Part shown: positions 34,631-44,772 of the stretch, in pieces
How the letters are laid out: the number at the start of each line of letters is the position of its first letter
Position numbering within the stretch: the stretch's first letter is position 1
NCBI RefSeq assembly: GCF_004136315.1
Contig: NZ_CP029562.1
Location: 1,116,001 to 1,180,000 of the forward strand
Direction: 5' to 3'
From: Mesorhizobium sp. Pch-S
GTDB taxonomy: Bacteria > Pseudomonadota > Alphaproteobacteria > Rhizobiales > Rhizobiaceae
Length of the DNA: 64,000 nucleotides
The notes under the pieces: generated by a model
What the model was told of the DNA's origin: nothing
Database searches by the model: none
What the model saw: the letters and a program-made list of their open reading frames with translations, nothing else
Made by a program: the position numbers and the translations under genes

Positions 34631-35326
34631 ATGGCCGGGAATTATCGCCGCAACGACTTCGCCGACCGGGAGAGCCTGGCCGCCGCGCTTGCCGAGACGG
34701 TCGCCGGAAGGCTGTCGACCGAAATCCGGGCCACGCAGGCGGCGAGCCTCGCCGTCTCCGGCGGCTCGACCCCTGCCCGCTTCTTCGAGGTGCTGTCGAA
34801 CACCGGCATCGCCTGGGACAGCGTCAACCTGACGCTGATCGACGAACGCTACGTGCCCGACACCTCGCCGCGCTCCAATGCCGGCCTGGTCAAGGCCAGG
34901 CTGCTGCAGAACAAGGCGGCCGCCGCCCATTTCCTGCCGCTCTACCGCGGCGGCGAACTCGACGCGGACCTGAAGGACGCCGAGCATTTCCTGACGACCT
35001 TCTTCAATCCGCCCGACGTGGCGATCCTCGGCATGGGCAATGACGGCCACACGGCTTCATTCTTCCCGGACGCGAAGGAGCTGGAGCATCTGCTCGACCC
35101 CACCTCGCGTGACGAGATCGCCGCCGTCCATGCCGACAGCGCCGGCGAGTTGCGACTGACACTAACGCTTTCGCTGATCCGCCGGGCGCGCTTCCTCGCC
35201 CTGCATATCGAAGGCGCCGAAAAGCTTGAGACGCTTGAAAAGGCGCTCGCGCCGGGATCGCAACTGCCGATCCGTCGCGTCATCGATGCAGCGACGAGCC
35301 CGGTCGAAATCTTCTGGGCCCCCTGA
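34631..35326 (+). CDS. pgl: 6-phosphogluconolactonase
   Basis: A 231-residue glucosamine-6-phosphate-isomerase-like lactonase. [16 protein letters not shown] is the phosphate loop (about 39-54). TLIDERYVP and [15 protein letters not shown], with the catalytic-region His, follow. It hydrolyses 6-phosphogluconolactone from Zwf. The ATG overlaps the zwf end almost completely (one-base gap), indicating coupled translation. edd follows after 61 bases. Confidence 0.95.
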   Translation: MAGNYRRNDFADRESLAAALAETVAGRLSTEIRATQAASLAVSGGSTPARFFEVLSNTGIAWDSVNLTLIDERYVPDTSPRSNAGLVKARLLQNKAAAAHFLPLYRGGELDADLKDAEHFLTTFFNPPDVAILGMGNDGHTASFFPDAKELEHLLDPTSRDEIAAVHADSAGELRLTLTLSLIRRARFLALHIEGAEKLETLEKALAPGSQLPIRRVIDAATSPVEIFWAP

Positions 35327-35387
35327 TTGTGAATGGCGAAGGCCGGACGGCCTGGCGTGCCGTCGTCTTCGCGAAAGGACGATAGCC

Positions 35388-37205
35388 ATGACAGCCAGAT
35401 CCGACATCGAAGCCATCACCAGCCGTATCCGCGAGCGCTCCCGCGCCAGCCGCGAGACCTATCTCGGCCGCATCGACGCAGCATCAAGCCGCGTCGCCAA
35501 TCGCGGCGTGCTGTCCTGCGGCAACCTCGCCCACGGCTTCGCCGTCTGCAGCCCTTCGGAGAAGGTCGCGCTCGGTGCCGACCGCGTGCCGAACCTCGGC
35601 ATCATCACCTCCTACAACGACATGCTGTCGGCGCATCAGCCGTTCGAGAGCTATCCGCAGCTCATCAAGCAGGCAGCAACGGAGGCCGGCGGCATTGCCC
35701 AGGTCGCAGGCGGGGTGCCGGCCATGTGCGACGGCGTCACCCAGGGCCAGCCCGGCATGGAACTGTCGCTGTTCTCGCGCGACGTGATCGCCATGGCTGC
35801 CGCGATCGGGCTTTCGCACAACATGTTCGACGCCGCCGTCTATCTCGGCGTCTGCGACAAGATCGTGCCGGGGCTGGTGATCGCAGCTCTCACCTTCGGC
35901 CATCTGCCGGCCGTCTTCATTCCGGCGGGCCCGATGACCTCCGGCATCCCGAATGACGAAAAGGCGCGCGTGCGCCAGCTCTATGCGGAAGGCAAATGCG
36001 GGCGCGCCGAACTGCTGGAGGCCGAGTCCAAATCCTATCACGGCCCCGGCACCTGCACCTTCTACGGCACCGCCAACTCCAACCAGATGCTGATGGAGAT
36101 CATGGGCCTGCACACGCCGGGCGCTTCCTTCGTCAATCCCGGCACGCCGCTGCGCGACGCGCTGACCCGCGAGGCCACCAAGCGGGCCCTGAGCCTGACC
36201 GCCATGGGCAACGCCTATACGCCGGTCGGCCGCATGATCGACGAGCGCTCCTTCGTCAACGGCATCGTCGGCCTGCATGCCACCGGCGGCTCGACCAACC
36301 ACACCATCCACCTGATCGCGATGGCGGCCGCAGCCGGCATCAAGCTGACCTGGCAGGATATTTCCGATCTTTCCGAGGCGGTGCCGCTGCTCGCCCGCGT
36401 CTATCCGAACGGGCTTTCCGACGTGAACCATTTCCACGCCGCCGGCGGGCTCGGCTTCATGATCCGCGAGCTGCTCGATGCCGGCCTGCTGCATGAGGAC
36501 GTGCAGACGGTGTGGGGCGAAGGCCTGCGCCCTTACACGGTCGAAGCCAGGCTTGGCGCCGACGGTTCCGTCATGCGCGAGGCCGCCCCCGCGGTGAGCG
36601 GCGACGAGAAGGTGCTGGTGCCAGTGAAGCAGGCCTTCCAGGCGACCGGCGGCCTCAAGGTGCTCGCCGGCAATCTCGGCCACGCCATCATCAAGACCTC
36701 CGCCGTCAAGCCGGAGCGGCGCATCATCGAAGCACCCGCCAAGGTGTTCCACAGCCAGCAGGGCCTGAACGATGCCTTCAAGGCCGGCGAGCTGACCGGC
36801 GATTTCGTCGCCGTCATCCGCTTCCAGGGGCCCAAGGCCAATGGCATGCCGGAACTGCACAAGCTGACCACGGTGCTCGGCATCCTGCAGGACCGTGGCC
36901 AGCGCGTGGCGCTGGTCACCGACGGGCGCATGTCTGGCGCTTCCGGCAAGGTGCCGGCAGCAATCCACGTCACGCCGGAAGCGCTGGAAGACGGCCCGAT
37001 CGCCCGCGTGCATGACGGTGACATCGTCAGGCTCGACGGCGAAGCAGGCACGCTGGAAGTGCTGGTGCCGGCCGGCGAGTTCGCCGTACGGTCCTCGGCC
37101 TCGGCCGACCTTTCCGAGCACGAATTCGGGCTGGGCCGCGAACTGTTCGCCGGCTTCCGCCAGATGGCCGGCCGCGCCGACCACGGCGCCAGCGCGTTCG
37201 GCTGA
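35388..37205 (+). CDS. edd: 6-phosphogluconate dehydratase (Entner-Doudoroff)
   Basis: A 605-residue IlvD/Edd-family Fe-S dehydratase converting 6-phosphogluconate to KDPG. Cluster-binding Cys are in [15 protein letters not shown] (about residue 107 region), [20 protein letters not shown] and GVCDKI-type blocks; [19 protein letters not shown] is the C-terminal hallmark. Its length and sequence distinguish it from the shorter IlvD. ATG 35388 follows GAAAGGAC. No eda lies in the window, so KDPG aldolase must be elsewhere. Confidence 0.95.
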   Translation: MTARSDIEAITSRIRERSRASRETYLGRIDAASSRVANRGVLSCGNLAHGFAVCSPSEKVALGADRVPNLGIITSYNDMLSAHQPFESYPQLIKQAATEAGGIAQVAGGVPAMCDGVTQGQPGMELSLFSRDVIAMAAAIGLSHNMFDAAVYLGVCDKIVPGLVIAALTFGHLPAVFIPAGPMTSGIPNDEKARVRQLYAEGKCGRAELLEAESKSYHGPGTCTFYGTANSNQMLMEIMGLHTPGASFVNPGTPLRDALTREATKRALSLTAMGNAYTPVGRMIDERSFVNGIVGLHATGGSTNHTIHLIAMAAAAGIKLTWQDISDLSEAVPLLARVYPNGLSDVNHFHAAGGLGFMIRELLDAGLLHEDVQTVWGEGLRPYTVEARLGADGSVMREAAPAVSGDEKVLVPVKQAFQATGGLKVLAGNLGHAIIKTSAVKPERRIIEAPAKVFHSQQGLNDAFKAGELTGDFVAVIRFQGPKANGMPELHKLTTVLGILQDRGQRVALVTDGRMSGASGKVPAAIHVTPEALEDGPIARVHDGDIVRLDGEAGTLEVLVPAGEFAVRSSASADLSEHEFGLGRELFAGFRQMAGRADHGASAFG

Positions 37206-37210
37206 TGCCC

Positions 37211-37275
37211 CCACCTCCTCCCCTGGCGGGAGAAGGTGGATGGGCGCGTCAGGACCTTATCTCCCCTTCGCGGAG
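37211..37275. repeat. Hairpins between converging edd and VWA genes
   Basis: CCACCTCCTCCC and GGGAGAAGGTGG (37211-37239) form a stem with one mismatch. A second, CTCCCCTTCGCGGAGAG-like hairpin follows near 37262-37278. Such CTCCC/GGGAG elements between converging genes are common in rhizobia and probably act as 3'-end structures. A similar short one lies at about 30503-30525. Confidence 0.6.
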
Positions 37276-37308
37276 AGATGGAGAGGGTCTGCTCTTGCAA
37301 ACAGAACC

Positions 37309-38958
37309 TTATGGCACCGTCACTTCGGTCCGTTCTCCGGCCTTGATCGTGACCGGGATCTCGGACTTGGCATCGTCGTCGCCGCGGGTCGCCACCACGA
37401 CATAGTCGCCCGCCGGCAGGGTGGCCTGATGCGACTCGTCGTAAGAAAAGCCAAACGCCTGGCGCTTGCCCTCGAGATCCTTCCTGGCTCCGAAGACTTC
37501 GATCTCCTTGGCGCCGTCCGCCGTCGCGGCGAGCACGCCGGCGTTGAGCACGACATCGACGTCGGTCCTTTCACCGACCTTCACCGCGAAGGGCGTCTCC
37601 GCGACCGCCTCATCCATCTTGGCCTGCAGGACGTAATTGCCGGCCGGCAGGTCGAACTGCTGGTCCGGCCCATAGGAGGTTGAGACATCCTGGCGCTCTC
37701 CGGCCAGGTTCTTCTCGGCCTTCAGCACGCGCACGACCAGACCACCGGAATCCACCTTGTCGCCTGCGACATAGAAGGCGTTGGCCGCCACCTTGCCGAC
37801 GCCAGCAACGATGTCCTTCTCAATCGTCTCGCCAGCCTTCAGCGTGAGGTTCTCCGTCACGACGCCCTCACCGACCTTGACCGTGATTTCCTGCGCCCCT
37901 GCCGGAACGAAGGTCTTCATCTGACCATAGTCTGTGGCCGTGCCGCCCGGATATTTGACCTGGATGGCAGCGCCGTCCGCGATCTCCGACCCTTCGCTGG
38001 CATGGGCTCTCAGGATCAACATGCCGGCATCCAGGACAAAATACGGTTCGGCGACCTTGCCTGCCTCGACCGTGACAAACTGTTCGCGCTCGACCTCGCC
38101 AGCCTTGACGGCGAGAACGTATTTGCCCGGCTGAACGCTGCCTTTCCAGTCACCGTATTCGGTCAGGATGTTCTCGCCGCGGCTGTTGTCGTCCTTGGTC
38201 CTGTAGAGAGCCCAGCTCTGGCCGACGTCGTCGGTGATCTCGGCGCCACCCTCGGCAAGCGCAAAGGTCGGCCGCAGGTTGAATTCGGCCTTTGCTGGCT
38301 TGGGCTCAGGCGCTGGTGCCGACTGCGGCGCGGGCTTTTCGACGACGGTCTGCTTCAGCGCCGATTCCAGGCCCTTCGCGTCGGTGGCCTGGATGTATCT
38401 GCCGCCGGTGTTTTCGGCGAGACAGGCCACCTGCCTGCCTTCGTCCGTCGTCAGACCGAAGCCGACGACATGGGCGGTGAAGTTGACGCCCGATGCCTTC
38501 AGTTCCTTGCCGAGCGCGCAAGGGTCGGCATTGCAGGTCTCGAGCCCGTCGGTGATCAGGACGACGGTCGCCTTGTCCTCAGTGTATTTCAGCGCTTCCG
38601 CGGCCTTGCGCACGGCGGCCGTCAGCGGTGTCTTGCCAAGGAATTTCATGGAACCGGCGGCCGTCGTGATGGCGCCCGCGGTACCGGCGGCCGGCGGAAC
38701 GATCAGTTCGATGTCCTCGCAGCTGCCTTTTTCGCGATGGCCATAGGCCATGAAGCCCACCTCCCTGTCGGCAGGCAGCGACTGCAGCACGGTGCGCAGC
38801 GACTGGCGCGCGATCTCGAGCTTCGGCTTGCCGTCAATCTTGCCCCACATCGAGCCGGAAGCATCGAGGATGATGATGGTGCGATCGGCGCCGAGCGCCG
38901 GCACCGCCAAGAGCAGGACCGCGGCGAAAACCGTGATCCATCGGGCAAAAGTCGACAT
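37309..38958 (-). CDS. Secreted von Willebrand factor A protein, paralogue 1
   Basis: A 549-residue exported protein. The signal peptide [17 protein letters not shown] ends near residue 23. A vWA domain (about 24-205) follows, with MIDAS motif [10 protein letters not shown] (D-x-S-x-S), Thr in GKTPLTAAV and Asp in [10 protein letters not shown] Pro/Ala linker (about 215-235) leads to repeated beta-sandwich segments, each built on phrases such as [20 protein letters not shown] and [13 protein letters not shown]. vWA domains bind metal and protein or matrix ligands. It is one of two tandem copies; the partner lies 590 bases upstream. Confidence 0.8.
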   Translation of the reverse strand: MSTFARWITVFAAVLLLAVPALGADRTIIILDASGSMWGKIDGKPKLEIARQSLRTVLQSLPADREVGFMAYGHREKGSCEDIELIVPPAAGTAGAITTAAGSMKFLGKTPLTAAVRKAAEALKYTEDKATVVLITDGLETCNADPCALGKELKASGVNFTAHVVGFGLTTDEGRQVACLAENTGGRYIQATDAKGLESALKQTVVEKPAPQSAPAPEPKPAKAEFNLRPTFALAEGGAEITDDVGQSWALYRTKDDNSRGENILTEYGDWKGSVQPGKYVLAVKAGEVEREQFVTVEAGKVAEPYFVLDAGMLILRAHASEGSEIADGAAIQVKYPGGTATDYGQMKTFVPAGAQEITVKVGEGVVTENLTLKAGETIEKDIVAGVGKVAANAFYVAGDKVDSGGLVVRVLKAEKNLAGERQDVSTSYGPDQQFDLPAGNYVLQAKMDEAVAETPFAVKVGERTDVDVVLNAGVLAATADGAKEIEVFGARKDLEGKRQAFGFSYDESHQATLPAGDYVVVATRGDDDAKSEIPVTIKAGERTEVTVP

Positions 38959-39548
38959 GGTATCTTTCCTTGCGAGCCTAGTGGTTGCGAAGTGTGCCCC
39001 GGTGCCCACCGCAGTATCTGGAACGCGCCGAAATCAGAATGCTGTGCCGTACCGCCGCCGGAATTCGCCCATGACCGACAAGGGCCGCCGGATAGCGACC
39101 CGATCAGACAGTGCAAATTCCAGAAACGAGATACCGGCCCGATCCAGAGAAGCCGCGAACATAGCGGCTCGGCAGGTGGATGAAAATCGGCGGCGGCCCC
39201 GCCGGCCGTTTACTCAGCGGAAGAAAATCGTCGTTTTGCCCGATTTGATGATTGTTCTTTCGCTAAGAATAGCGCCTTTCCAGGCAAACTGGCTGGAAAA
39301 ATAACCGTCAACCATTCTTATTTATCATTTTGTTATCAAACATATTTTTTAGGAATCGAGGCTCCATCGCCTTGACGATCACGCTTTTATAAATGACGTT
39401 TTTATAATTTTAGTGCATTTCGATCGCGACCAGCTGAACGCGGCCAGGGGCCTGTGCGAAACAGGCGCCAGTCGACGACGCGCCGCACCGAAATCCCGTC
39501 GTGACCATGCGACGCGACCGGTTTCTCAATGCGGGAACGCGTCCGTTT
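38959..39548. other. 590-base gene-free spacer between the vWA paralogues
   Basis: No credible gene is seen. 39240-39420 is strikingly AT-rich, with several TTTAT/ATTTTA stretches, and is the likely promoter region for paralogue 1. The rest is ordinary GC-rich spacer. Confidence 0.6.
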
Positions 39549-41201
39549 CTACGGCACCGTCACCTCGGCCCGCTCGCCGGCTTTCACCGTCACCGGGGCT
39601 TCCGTCTTGACGTTGTCATCGCCACGGATCGCCACCACGACGTAGTCGCCGGCCGGCAGCGTCGACTGATGCGTCTCACCATAGGAATTGCCGAAGGGCT
39701 GGCGCTTGCCTTCGATGTCCTTCTTGGCGCCATAGACCTCGATCTCCTTGGCCCCCTTCGCATCGACGGACAGCACGCCCGCATTGAGCACGACATTGAC
39801 GTCGGTCTTCTCGCCGACCTTCACGGTGAAGGGAGTCTCGGCGGTCGCTTCGTCCATCTTGGCGACGACGACATAGTTGCCGGGCGGCAGGTCGAACTTC
39901 TGGTCCGGCCCATAGGACGTCGACACATCGTCGCGCTGGCCGTCGAGGTTCTTCTCGGCCTTGAAGACGCGCACGACGAGGCCGCCGGAATCCACTTTCT
40001 TGCCCTCGGCATAGAAGGCGTTGGTCACAGCCTTGCCGACACCGACGGCGATATCCTTTTCGATCGTCTCGCCGGCCTTCAGCGTGACCTTTTCGGTCGC
40101 GGTGCCTTCGCCGACCTCGACGGTGATCTCCTGTTCGCCGGCCGGGAAGACGGCCTTCATCTGGCCGTAATAGGTGGTGGTGCCGTCACCCGGATATTTG
40201 ACCTGGATGGCGGCGCCGTCGGCGATCTCCGAACCCTCGCTGGCGTGCGCGCGCACGATCAACGTTCCGGCATCCGCCACGTAATGCGGCGCGGCGATTT
40301 TGCCGGCCTCGATGGTCACGGCCTGCTCGCGCTCGACATGGCCGACCTTGGCGACGAGCACATATCTGCCGGGCTCGGCATTGCCTTTCCAGGCGCCATA
40401 TTCGGTCGAGACATAGTCGCCGCGGCTGCCATCCGGATTGGCTTTGTAAAGCACCCAGGACTGCCCGATGTCGGTGGTGATGTCGGGATTGCCTTCGGCC
40501 AGGGTCAGCGTCGGCACCAGGTTGAATTCAACCTTTGCCGGTTCCGGCGCGGGAGCCGGCTTGGGTTCGGGCGCAGGCTTCTCGGCGACGGTCTGCTTGA
40601 GTGCGTCCTCGAGACCAGCCGCGTCAGTGGCCTGGATATATTTGCCGCCGGTGTTTTCGGCGAGGCAGGCCACCTGCCGGCCTTCGTCCGCCGTCAGGCC
40701 GAAACCGACGACATGGGCGGTGAAGTCGACGCCGGATGCCTTCAATTCCTTGCCGAGCGCGCAAGGATCGGCATTGCAGGTCTCGAGCCCGTCGGTGATC
40801 AGGACGACGGTCGCCTTGTCCTCGGTGTATTTCAGCGCTTCCGCGGCCTTGCGCACGGCGGCCGTCAGCGGTGTCTTGCCGAGGAATTTCATGGAATCGG
40901 CGGCCGCCGTAATGGCACCTGCGGTGCCGGCGGCCGGCGGAACGATCAGTTCGATGTCCTCGCAGCTGCCTTTCTCGCGATGGCCATAGGCCATGAAGCC
41001 CACCTCCCTGTCGGCGGCCAGCGACTGCAGCACGGTGCGCAGTGACTGGCGCGCGATCTCGAGCTTCGGCTTGCCGTCGATCTGCCCCCACATCGAGCCG
41101 GACGCATCCAGGATGATAATGGTTCGGTCGGCGGCCAGCGCGGGCGCGGTGAGCAGCAGCGCCGTCACGACAGCTGCGATCCATCTGGCAAAAATCGGCA
41201 T
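39549..41201 (-). CDS. Secreted von Willebrand factor A protein, paralogue 2
   Basis: A 550-residue paralogue with the same architecture: signal peptide (WIAAVVTALLLTAPALAA), vWA domain with [16 protein letters not shown] and LITDGLETC, a Pro-rich linker, then beta-sandwich repeats. ATG 41201 is chosen because it gives the signal peptide. The vWA half is nearly identical to paralogue 1 even at silent sites (compare 40660-41110 with 38400-38870). The C-terminal repeats differ much more, which suggests recent gene conversion. The shared Cys residues in the vWA domain may form disulphides in the periplasm. Confidence 0.8.
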   Translation of the reverse strand: MPIFARWIAAVVTALLLTAPALAADRTIIILDASGSMWGQIDGKPKLEIARQSLRTVLQSLAADREVGFMAYGHREKGSCEDIELIVPPAAGTAGAITAAADSMKFLGKTPLTAAVRKAAEALKYTEDKATVVLITDGLETCNADPCALGKELKASGVDFTAHVVGFGLTADEGRQVACLAENTGGKYIQATDAAGLEDALKQTVAEKPAPEPKPAPAPEPAKVEFNLVPTLTLAEGNPDITTDIGQSWVLYKANPDGSRGDYVSTEYGAWKGNAEPGRYVLVAKVGHVEREQAVTIEAGKIAAPHYVADAGTLIVRAHASEGSEIADGAAIQVKYPGDGTTTYYGQMKAVFPAGEQEITVEVGEGTATEKVTLKAGETIEKDIAVGVGKAVTNAFYAEGKKVDSGGLVVRVFKAEKNLDGQRDDVSTSYGPDQKFDLPPGNYVVVAKMDEATAETPFTVKVGEKTDVNVVLNAGVLSVDAKGAKEIEVYGAKKDIEGKRQPFGNSYGETHQSTLPAGDYVVVAIRGDDNVKTEAPVTVKAGERAEVTVP

Positions 41202-41311
41202 GGTATCCCCCTCGCGAGCCTGGCTCGATCCGACGAAGCGGCGAAGATAGCGGTTCGGCAGGAGGAAGGGAATCTGCAATAGCCGATGAAATCGGCGGCC
41301 CGGCAAAAAGC

Positions 41312-41764
41312 CTAACGTTCTTCGGCGCGGACTCGATGCAACGCTTCGGCATAGGCCGAGAGCCCGGCCACGACGACGCGACGCTGGTCATCGGACAGAT
41401 GCAGGAAGGCTGCCGCGACCTGGCCATGGCCGAAACGGTTGATCGCTGCAAACGTGGCCTTCCCACGCGCCGTCAGCCGCAGAAGCTTCGAGCGGGCATC
41501 ATCCGGGTTGACGCGCTCTTCGACTTCGCCGGCATCGATCAGTTTGCGCAGCATCCGGCTGACGCTCGATTTCTCGAGATTGAGGATTTCCCCAAGCGCG
41601 CCCGCGGTCAAACCGTCATTGGAGCCGATCTCGATGATCGCATGGACTGCCGAGGCAGGCAGGTCGGTGCCCGCCACGGTCGGCTTCATGAAACCAAGTT
41701 CGCGCACGATCCTGCGCGACGAATCGCGGACTTTCTGGATCTCGACCGTCTCGCTTTCGCTCAC
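41312..41764 (-). CDS. MarR-family transcriptional regulator
   Basis: About 150 residues. The winged helix reads LPASAVHAIIEIGSNDGLTA, then LGEILNLEKSSVSRMLRKLI, then the DDARSKLLRLTARG wing. The frame is open back to 41830, but that would put the palindromic operator inside the gene. GTG 41764 (or 41767) has AAGGAAG at the right distance and is preferred. It diverges from an SDR gene, with a perfect palindrome between them. It probably represses both. Confidence 0.85.
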   Translation of the reverse strand: MSESETVEIQKVRDSSRRIVRELGFMKPTVAGTDLPASAVHAIIEIGSNDGLTAGALGEILNLEKSSVSRMLRKLIDAGEVEERVNPDDARSKLLRLTARGKATFAAINRFGHGQVAAAFLHLSDDQRRVVVAGLSAYAEALHRVRAEER

Positions 41765-41788
41765 CACAAAGCTTCCTTGCGTCTTATT

Positions 41789-41805
41789 AGTTGTATGATA
41801 CAACT
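41789..41805. promoter_or_regulatory. MarR operator
   Basis: AGTTGTATGATACAACT is a perfect 8+1+8 palindrome of the TTGTAT..ATACAA kind used by MarR proteins. It lies 24 bases upstream of the MarR start and 38 bases upstream of the SDR start. Confidence 0.88.
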
Positions 41806-41842
41806 TTATTCTCTGGATCCAAAACAGCAATGCGGGATCATC

Positions 41843-42646
41843 ATGTCAGCCAAAGCCTCGAATGTCAGCGCCGGGAGGGAAGCAGGCCGGATGGATGGCC
41901 TGGTCTGCCTGGTCACCGGAGGCGGCAGCGGCATCGGCCGGGCGACGGCACTGCGGATGGCGGAGGCTGGAGCAGCCGCGGTCATCATTGCCGGCCGTCG
42001 TGACGAGGAAGGAGAGGCTGTCGCACAGGCCTGCCGTGCAGCTGGCGCCGAGGGCCTGTTCCTGCGCACGGACGTGACGCGGGAAGAAGATGTCAGCCAT
42101 CTCATGCAGACCATTGTCGCGCGGTTCGGCAGGCTGGACGCAGCCTTCAACAATGCCGGTTATCAGGAACGGCCCGCCCCGCTGGAACATCAGGACAGCG
42201 ATGTCTTCGACGCTGTTTTCGACACCAATGTGCGCTCGGTCTTCCTGTCCCTCAAACATCAGCTTGCCGTCATGCTGGCACAGCAAAGCGGCGGCAGGAT
42301 CGTCATCAACGCCTCGGTGAGCGGCGTCCGCAATCCCAACCCCGGCTTTGCGCTCTACTCGGCGTCCAAGGCAGCGGCGATTTCGCTGATGCGCTCCGCG
42401 GCCATGGCCTATGCTCCCCACGGCGTACGCATCAATGCCGTGGCACCGGGTCGTGTCATGACCGACATGATGATGAGGGCGGCGGCCGGTGTGGGAAGCA
42501 TGGAAGCCGTGGCGGCGGGCCTGCCACTGCGCCGCATGGGCCGGCCCGAGGACGTCGCCGAAGCGGTCGTCTGGCTCGCCTGCGACCAGTCCGCCTACAT
42601 TGTCGGGCATGTCCTGGCCGCCGACGGCGGTTTCCTGGCGAGTTGA
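41843..42646 (+). CDS. SDR-family oxidoreductase under MarR control
   Basis: A 267-residue SDR: VTGGGSGIGRATALRMAEAG cofactor loop, NNAGYQERP, catalytic Ser in NASVSGVRNP, and YSASKAAAISLMRS with Tyr-x-x-x-Lys. It ends with VGHVLAADGGFLAS, the standard intact C-terminus. ATG 41843 is 38 bases past the MarR palindrome. Likely reduces a small carbonyl compound or dehydrogenates an alcohol that also serves as MarR ligand; no specific substrate can be named. Confidence 0.87.
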   Translation: MSAKASNVSAGREAGRMDGLVCLVTGGGSGIGRATALRMAEAGAAAVIIAGRRDEEGEAVAQACRAAGAEGLFLRTDVTREEDVSHLMQTIVARFGRLDAAFNNAGYQERPAPLEHQDSDVFDAVFDTNVRSVFLSLKHQLAVMLAQQSGGRIVINASVSGVRNPNPGFALYSASKAAAISLMRSAAMAYAPHGVRINAVAPGRVMTDMMMRAAAGVGSMEAVAAGLPLRRMGRPEDVAEAVVWLACDQSAYIVGHVLAADGGFLAS

Positions 42647-42665
42647 GGGGCAATCGCCGCCCGGC

Positions 42666-43664
42666 TCAATAGGTCGTGCGTCGCTCTTCGCTCGGCGGGC
42701 GGCCGAACTGCAGCCGGTAGCTTTGCGCGAAATAAGAGTGCGAGGTGAAGCCGGTGGCGATCGCCACGTCGAGGATCGGCATGTTGGTCTGGCGCAGCAG
42801 TTCGCGGGCGCGCTCGAGCCTGAGCCGCATGTAGTAGCGCCCCGGCGTCACGGTCAGGTGCCTGAGGAACAGCCGCTCCACCTGCCGCACCGAAAGCCCT
42901 GCCGACTTGGCGAGCTGAACCGCCGACAAGGGCTCGTCGAGATGATCGGCCATCAGCTCGACGATCTTGCGCAGCTTCTCCGACTTGCCGGTCAGGTCAC
43001 GCTCCGGCCCGACACGCTGGCGGTCTCCGGCCGAGCGGATGCGTTCGTGCTGGAACTGGTTGGCGACGGCATTGGCGAGATTGGCGCCAAAATCGGTGCG
43101 CACGATTTCCAGCATCAGGTCGATCGAGGTGGTGCCGCCGGCGCTGGTGTAGCGCTTGCGGTCGATCTCGAAGACGTTGCCGGTGCATTCGATGTCCGGG
43201 AAGCGCTCCATGAAGCCGGCGCGATTCTCCCAGTGGATGGTGCAGCGATGGCCCTCGAGCTGGCCGGCTTCGGCCAGGACGTAGGAGCCGACCGACAGCG
43301 CGCCCAGCACACCGCCACGCCGTCCCCAGGCGCGCAGGGCGCCGAGCACCTTCGACTTGCCGGGGAATTCCAGGTTGAGCGCGGCGCAGACGAACAGGAT
43401 ATCGACCGGCGGCACGTCGGCCACGGCATAGTCGACCTTCAGCGGCAGGTCGTTGGAGGCGGTAACCGCATCGCCATCCGGAGAAACGGTGGTCCAGCTG
43501 TAGAAATCATGGCCGAGCAGGCGGTTGGCCGAGCGCACCACGTCGATCGCCGCCGCCACGGAAAACATCGGAAACTTGTCGACCAGCAGGAAGGCGAAGC
43601 GCCTGCCGCCTTGAACGGCGTCCGTCACGATGGGCCGTTCTATGGGAACAGGAGGCGTCGGCAA
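42666..43664 (-). CDS. GlxA/GbdR-type AraC-family regulator (DJ-1/PfpI domain plus HTH)
   Basis: A 332-residue protein. The N-terminal amidotransferase-like domain (about 22-190: RFAFLLVDKFPMFSVAAAID, GALSVGSYVLAEAG) has Ser where the enzyme Cys would be. The C-terminal AraC double HTH (about 230-325) includes VQLAKSAGLSVRQVERLFLR and AIATGFTSHSYFAQSYRLQF. This is the layout of GlxA, GbdR and CdhR regulators of choline, carnitine and betaine use. The start appears to be TTG 43664 with GAGAG upstream; no ATG precedes the domain. It stands between an SDR gene and folD. Confidence 0.85.
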   Translation of the reverse strand: MPTPPVPIERPIVTDAVQGGRRFAFLLVDKFPMFSVAAAIDVVRSANRLLGHDFYSWTTVSPDGDAVTASNDLPLKVDYAVADVPPVDILFVCAALNLEFPGKSKVLGALRAWGRRGGVLGALSVGSYVLAEAGQLEGHRCTIHWENRAGFMERFPDIECTGNVFEIDRKRYTSAGGTTSIDLMLEIVRTDFGANLANAVANQFQHERIRSAGDRQRVGPERDLTGKSEKLRKIVELMADHLDEPLSAVQLAKSAGLSVRQVERLFLRHLTVTPGRYYMRLRLERARELLRQTNMPILDVAIATGFTSHSYFAQSYRLQFGRPPSEERRTTY

Positions 43665-43688
43665 AGCTGGGCTCTCAAATGGCGGCTA

Positions 43689-44579
43689 TCAGAAGGAAGG
43701 GCGGTCGAGTCCGGCGGCAAGATAGGCGGAAATAACCGTGTTGGCCATCAGCATGGCGATGGTCATCGGACCGACGCCACCGGGCACCGGCGTGATGGCA
43801 CCGGCAACGGCCGCGGCCTCGGCATAGGCGACATCGCCGACCAGCCGCGTCTTGCCCTCGCCTTTTTCCGGCGCCGGAATGCGGTTGATGCCGACGTCGA
43901 TGACGGTGGCACCCGGTTTGACCCAGTCACCCTTGACCATTTCCGGCCGGCCGACCGCCGCGACCAGGATGTCGGCCGTGCGGGCCAGCGCGGGCAGATC
44001 CTTCGTGCGGCTGTGCGCGATGGTCACGGTGCAGTTGGCGGCGAGCAGCAGGTTGGCCATCGGCTTGCCGACAATGTTGGAACGGCCGACGACCACGGCG
44101 TTGAGACCCGACAGGTCCTTGCCGCGCACGCGTTCGATCAACAGCATCGAGCCGGCGGGCGTGCAGGGCACGAAGGCCGTTTCGAGCTCGCCGGCGCCGA
44201 GCTTGCCGACATTGATGAAGTGGAAGCCGTCGACATCCTTTTCCGGCGCGATCGCCTGGATGACCTTGCCGGCATCGATATGGTCCGGCAGCGGCAATTG
44301 CACCAGGATGCCATGGATGGCCGGGTCTGCGTTGAGATCGGCGATGATGCCGAGCAGGCCGGCTTCGCTTGTCTCGGCCGGCAGCGTGTGCTGCACGGAA
44401 TGGAAGCCGCATTCCTTCGCGGTACGGGACTTCGAGGCGACATAGACCTGGCTGGCCGGGTCTTCGCCGACGATGACGACGGCAAGGCCGGGCCTGGTGC
44501 CGGCAAGGGCCGCGGTCAGCGCCTTGACCTTGCCGACCACATCCTCGGCCACTTTCTTTCCATCGATCACGTCAGCCAT
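43689..44579 (-). CDS. folD: Methylenetetrahydrofolate dehydrogenase/cyclohydrolase
   Basis: A 296-residue bifunctional FolD interconverting 5,10-methylene-THF and 10-formyl-[17 protein letters not shown] carries the catalytic Lys, [12 protein letters not shown] is the substrate-site signature, and [15 protein letters not shown] is the NADP motif. [18 protein letters not shown] is the C-terminal signature. ATG 44579. The upstream 190 bases are AT-richer and hold its promoter. Confidence 0.97.
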   Translation of the reverse strand: MADVIDGKKVAEDVVGKVKALTAALAGTRPGLAVVIVGEDPASQVYVASKSRTAKECGFHSVQHTLPAETSEAGLLGIIADLNADPAIHGILVQLPLPDHIDAGKVIQAIAPEKDVDGFHFINVGKLGAGELETAFVPCTPAGSMLLIERVRGKDLSGLNAVVVGRSNIVGKPMANLLLAANCTVTIAHSRTKDLPALARTADILVAAVGRPEMVKGDWVKPGATVIDVGINRIPAPEKGEGKTRLVGDVAYAEAAAVAGAITPVPGGVGPMTIAMLMANTVISAYLAAGLDRPSF

Positions 44580-44772
44580 GCTTCACCCGGTCAGCCAAAT
44601 CACGTTCATGCCAGAACAGAGGCGCGACCTTCTCACGAAATTCCATCAATGCAATCCCGCCAAAACGCCGTCGCATGCCGTAAACTCGAAACTCCACTTC
44701 GTTGTTTCGCGGCATTCTGTAAGTTTCACCTTACCATTTAACTGGCTGCAGGGCGTCTTCGACGCAACGCAC

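Noticed and set aside
35484..37214. 576-residue frame antisense to edd
   Set aside because: It mirrors the whole edd gene; its residues are low-complexity His/Gly/Arg and show no motif.
39010..39548. A gene or RNA between the two vWA paralogues
   Set aside because: No frame has a ribosome site or protein-like composition. The AT-rich part has no clear hairpin/terminator set.
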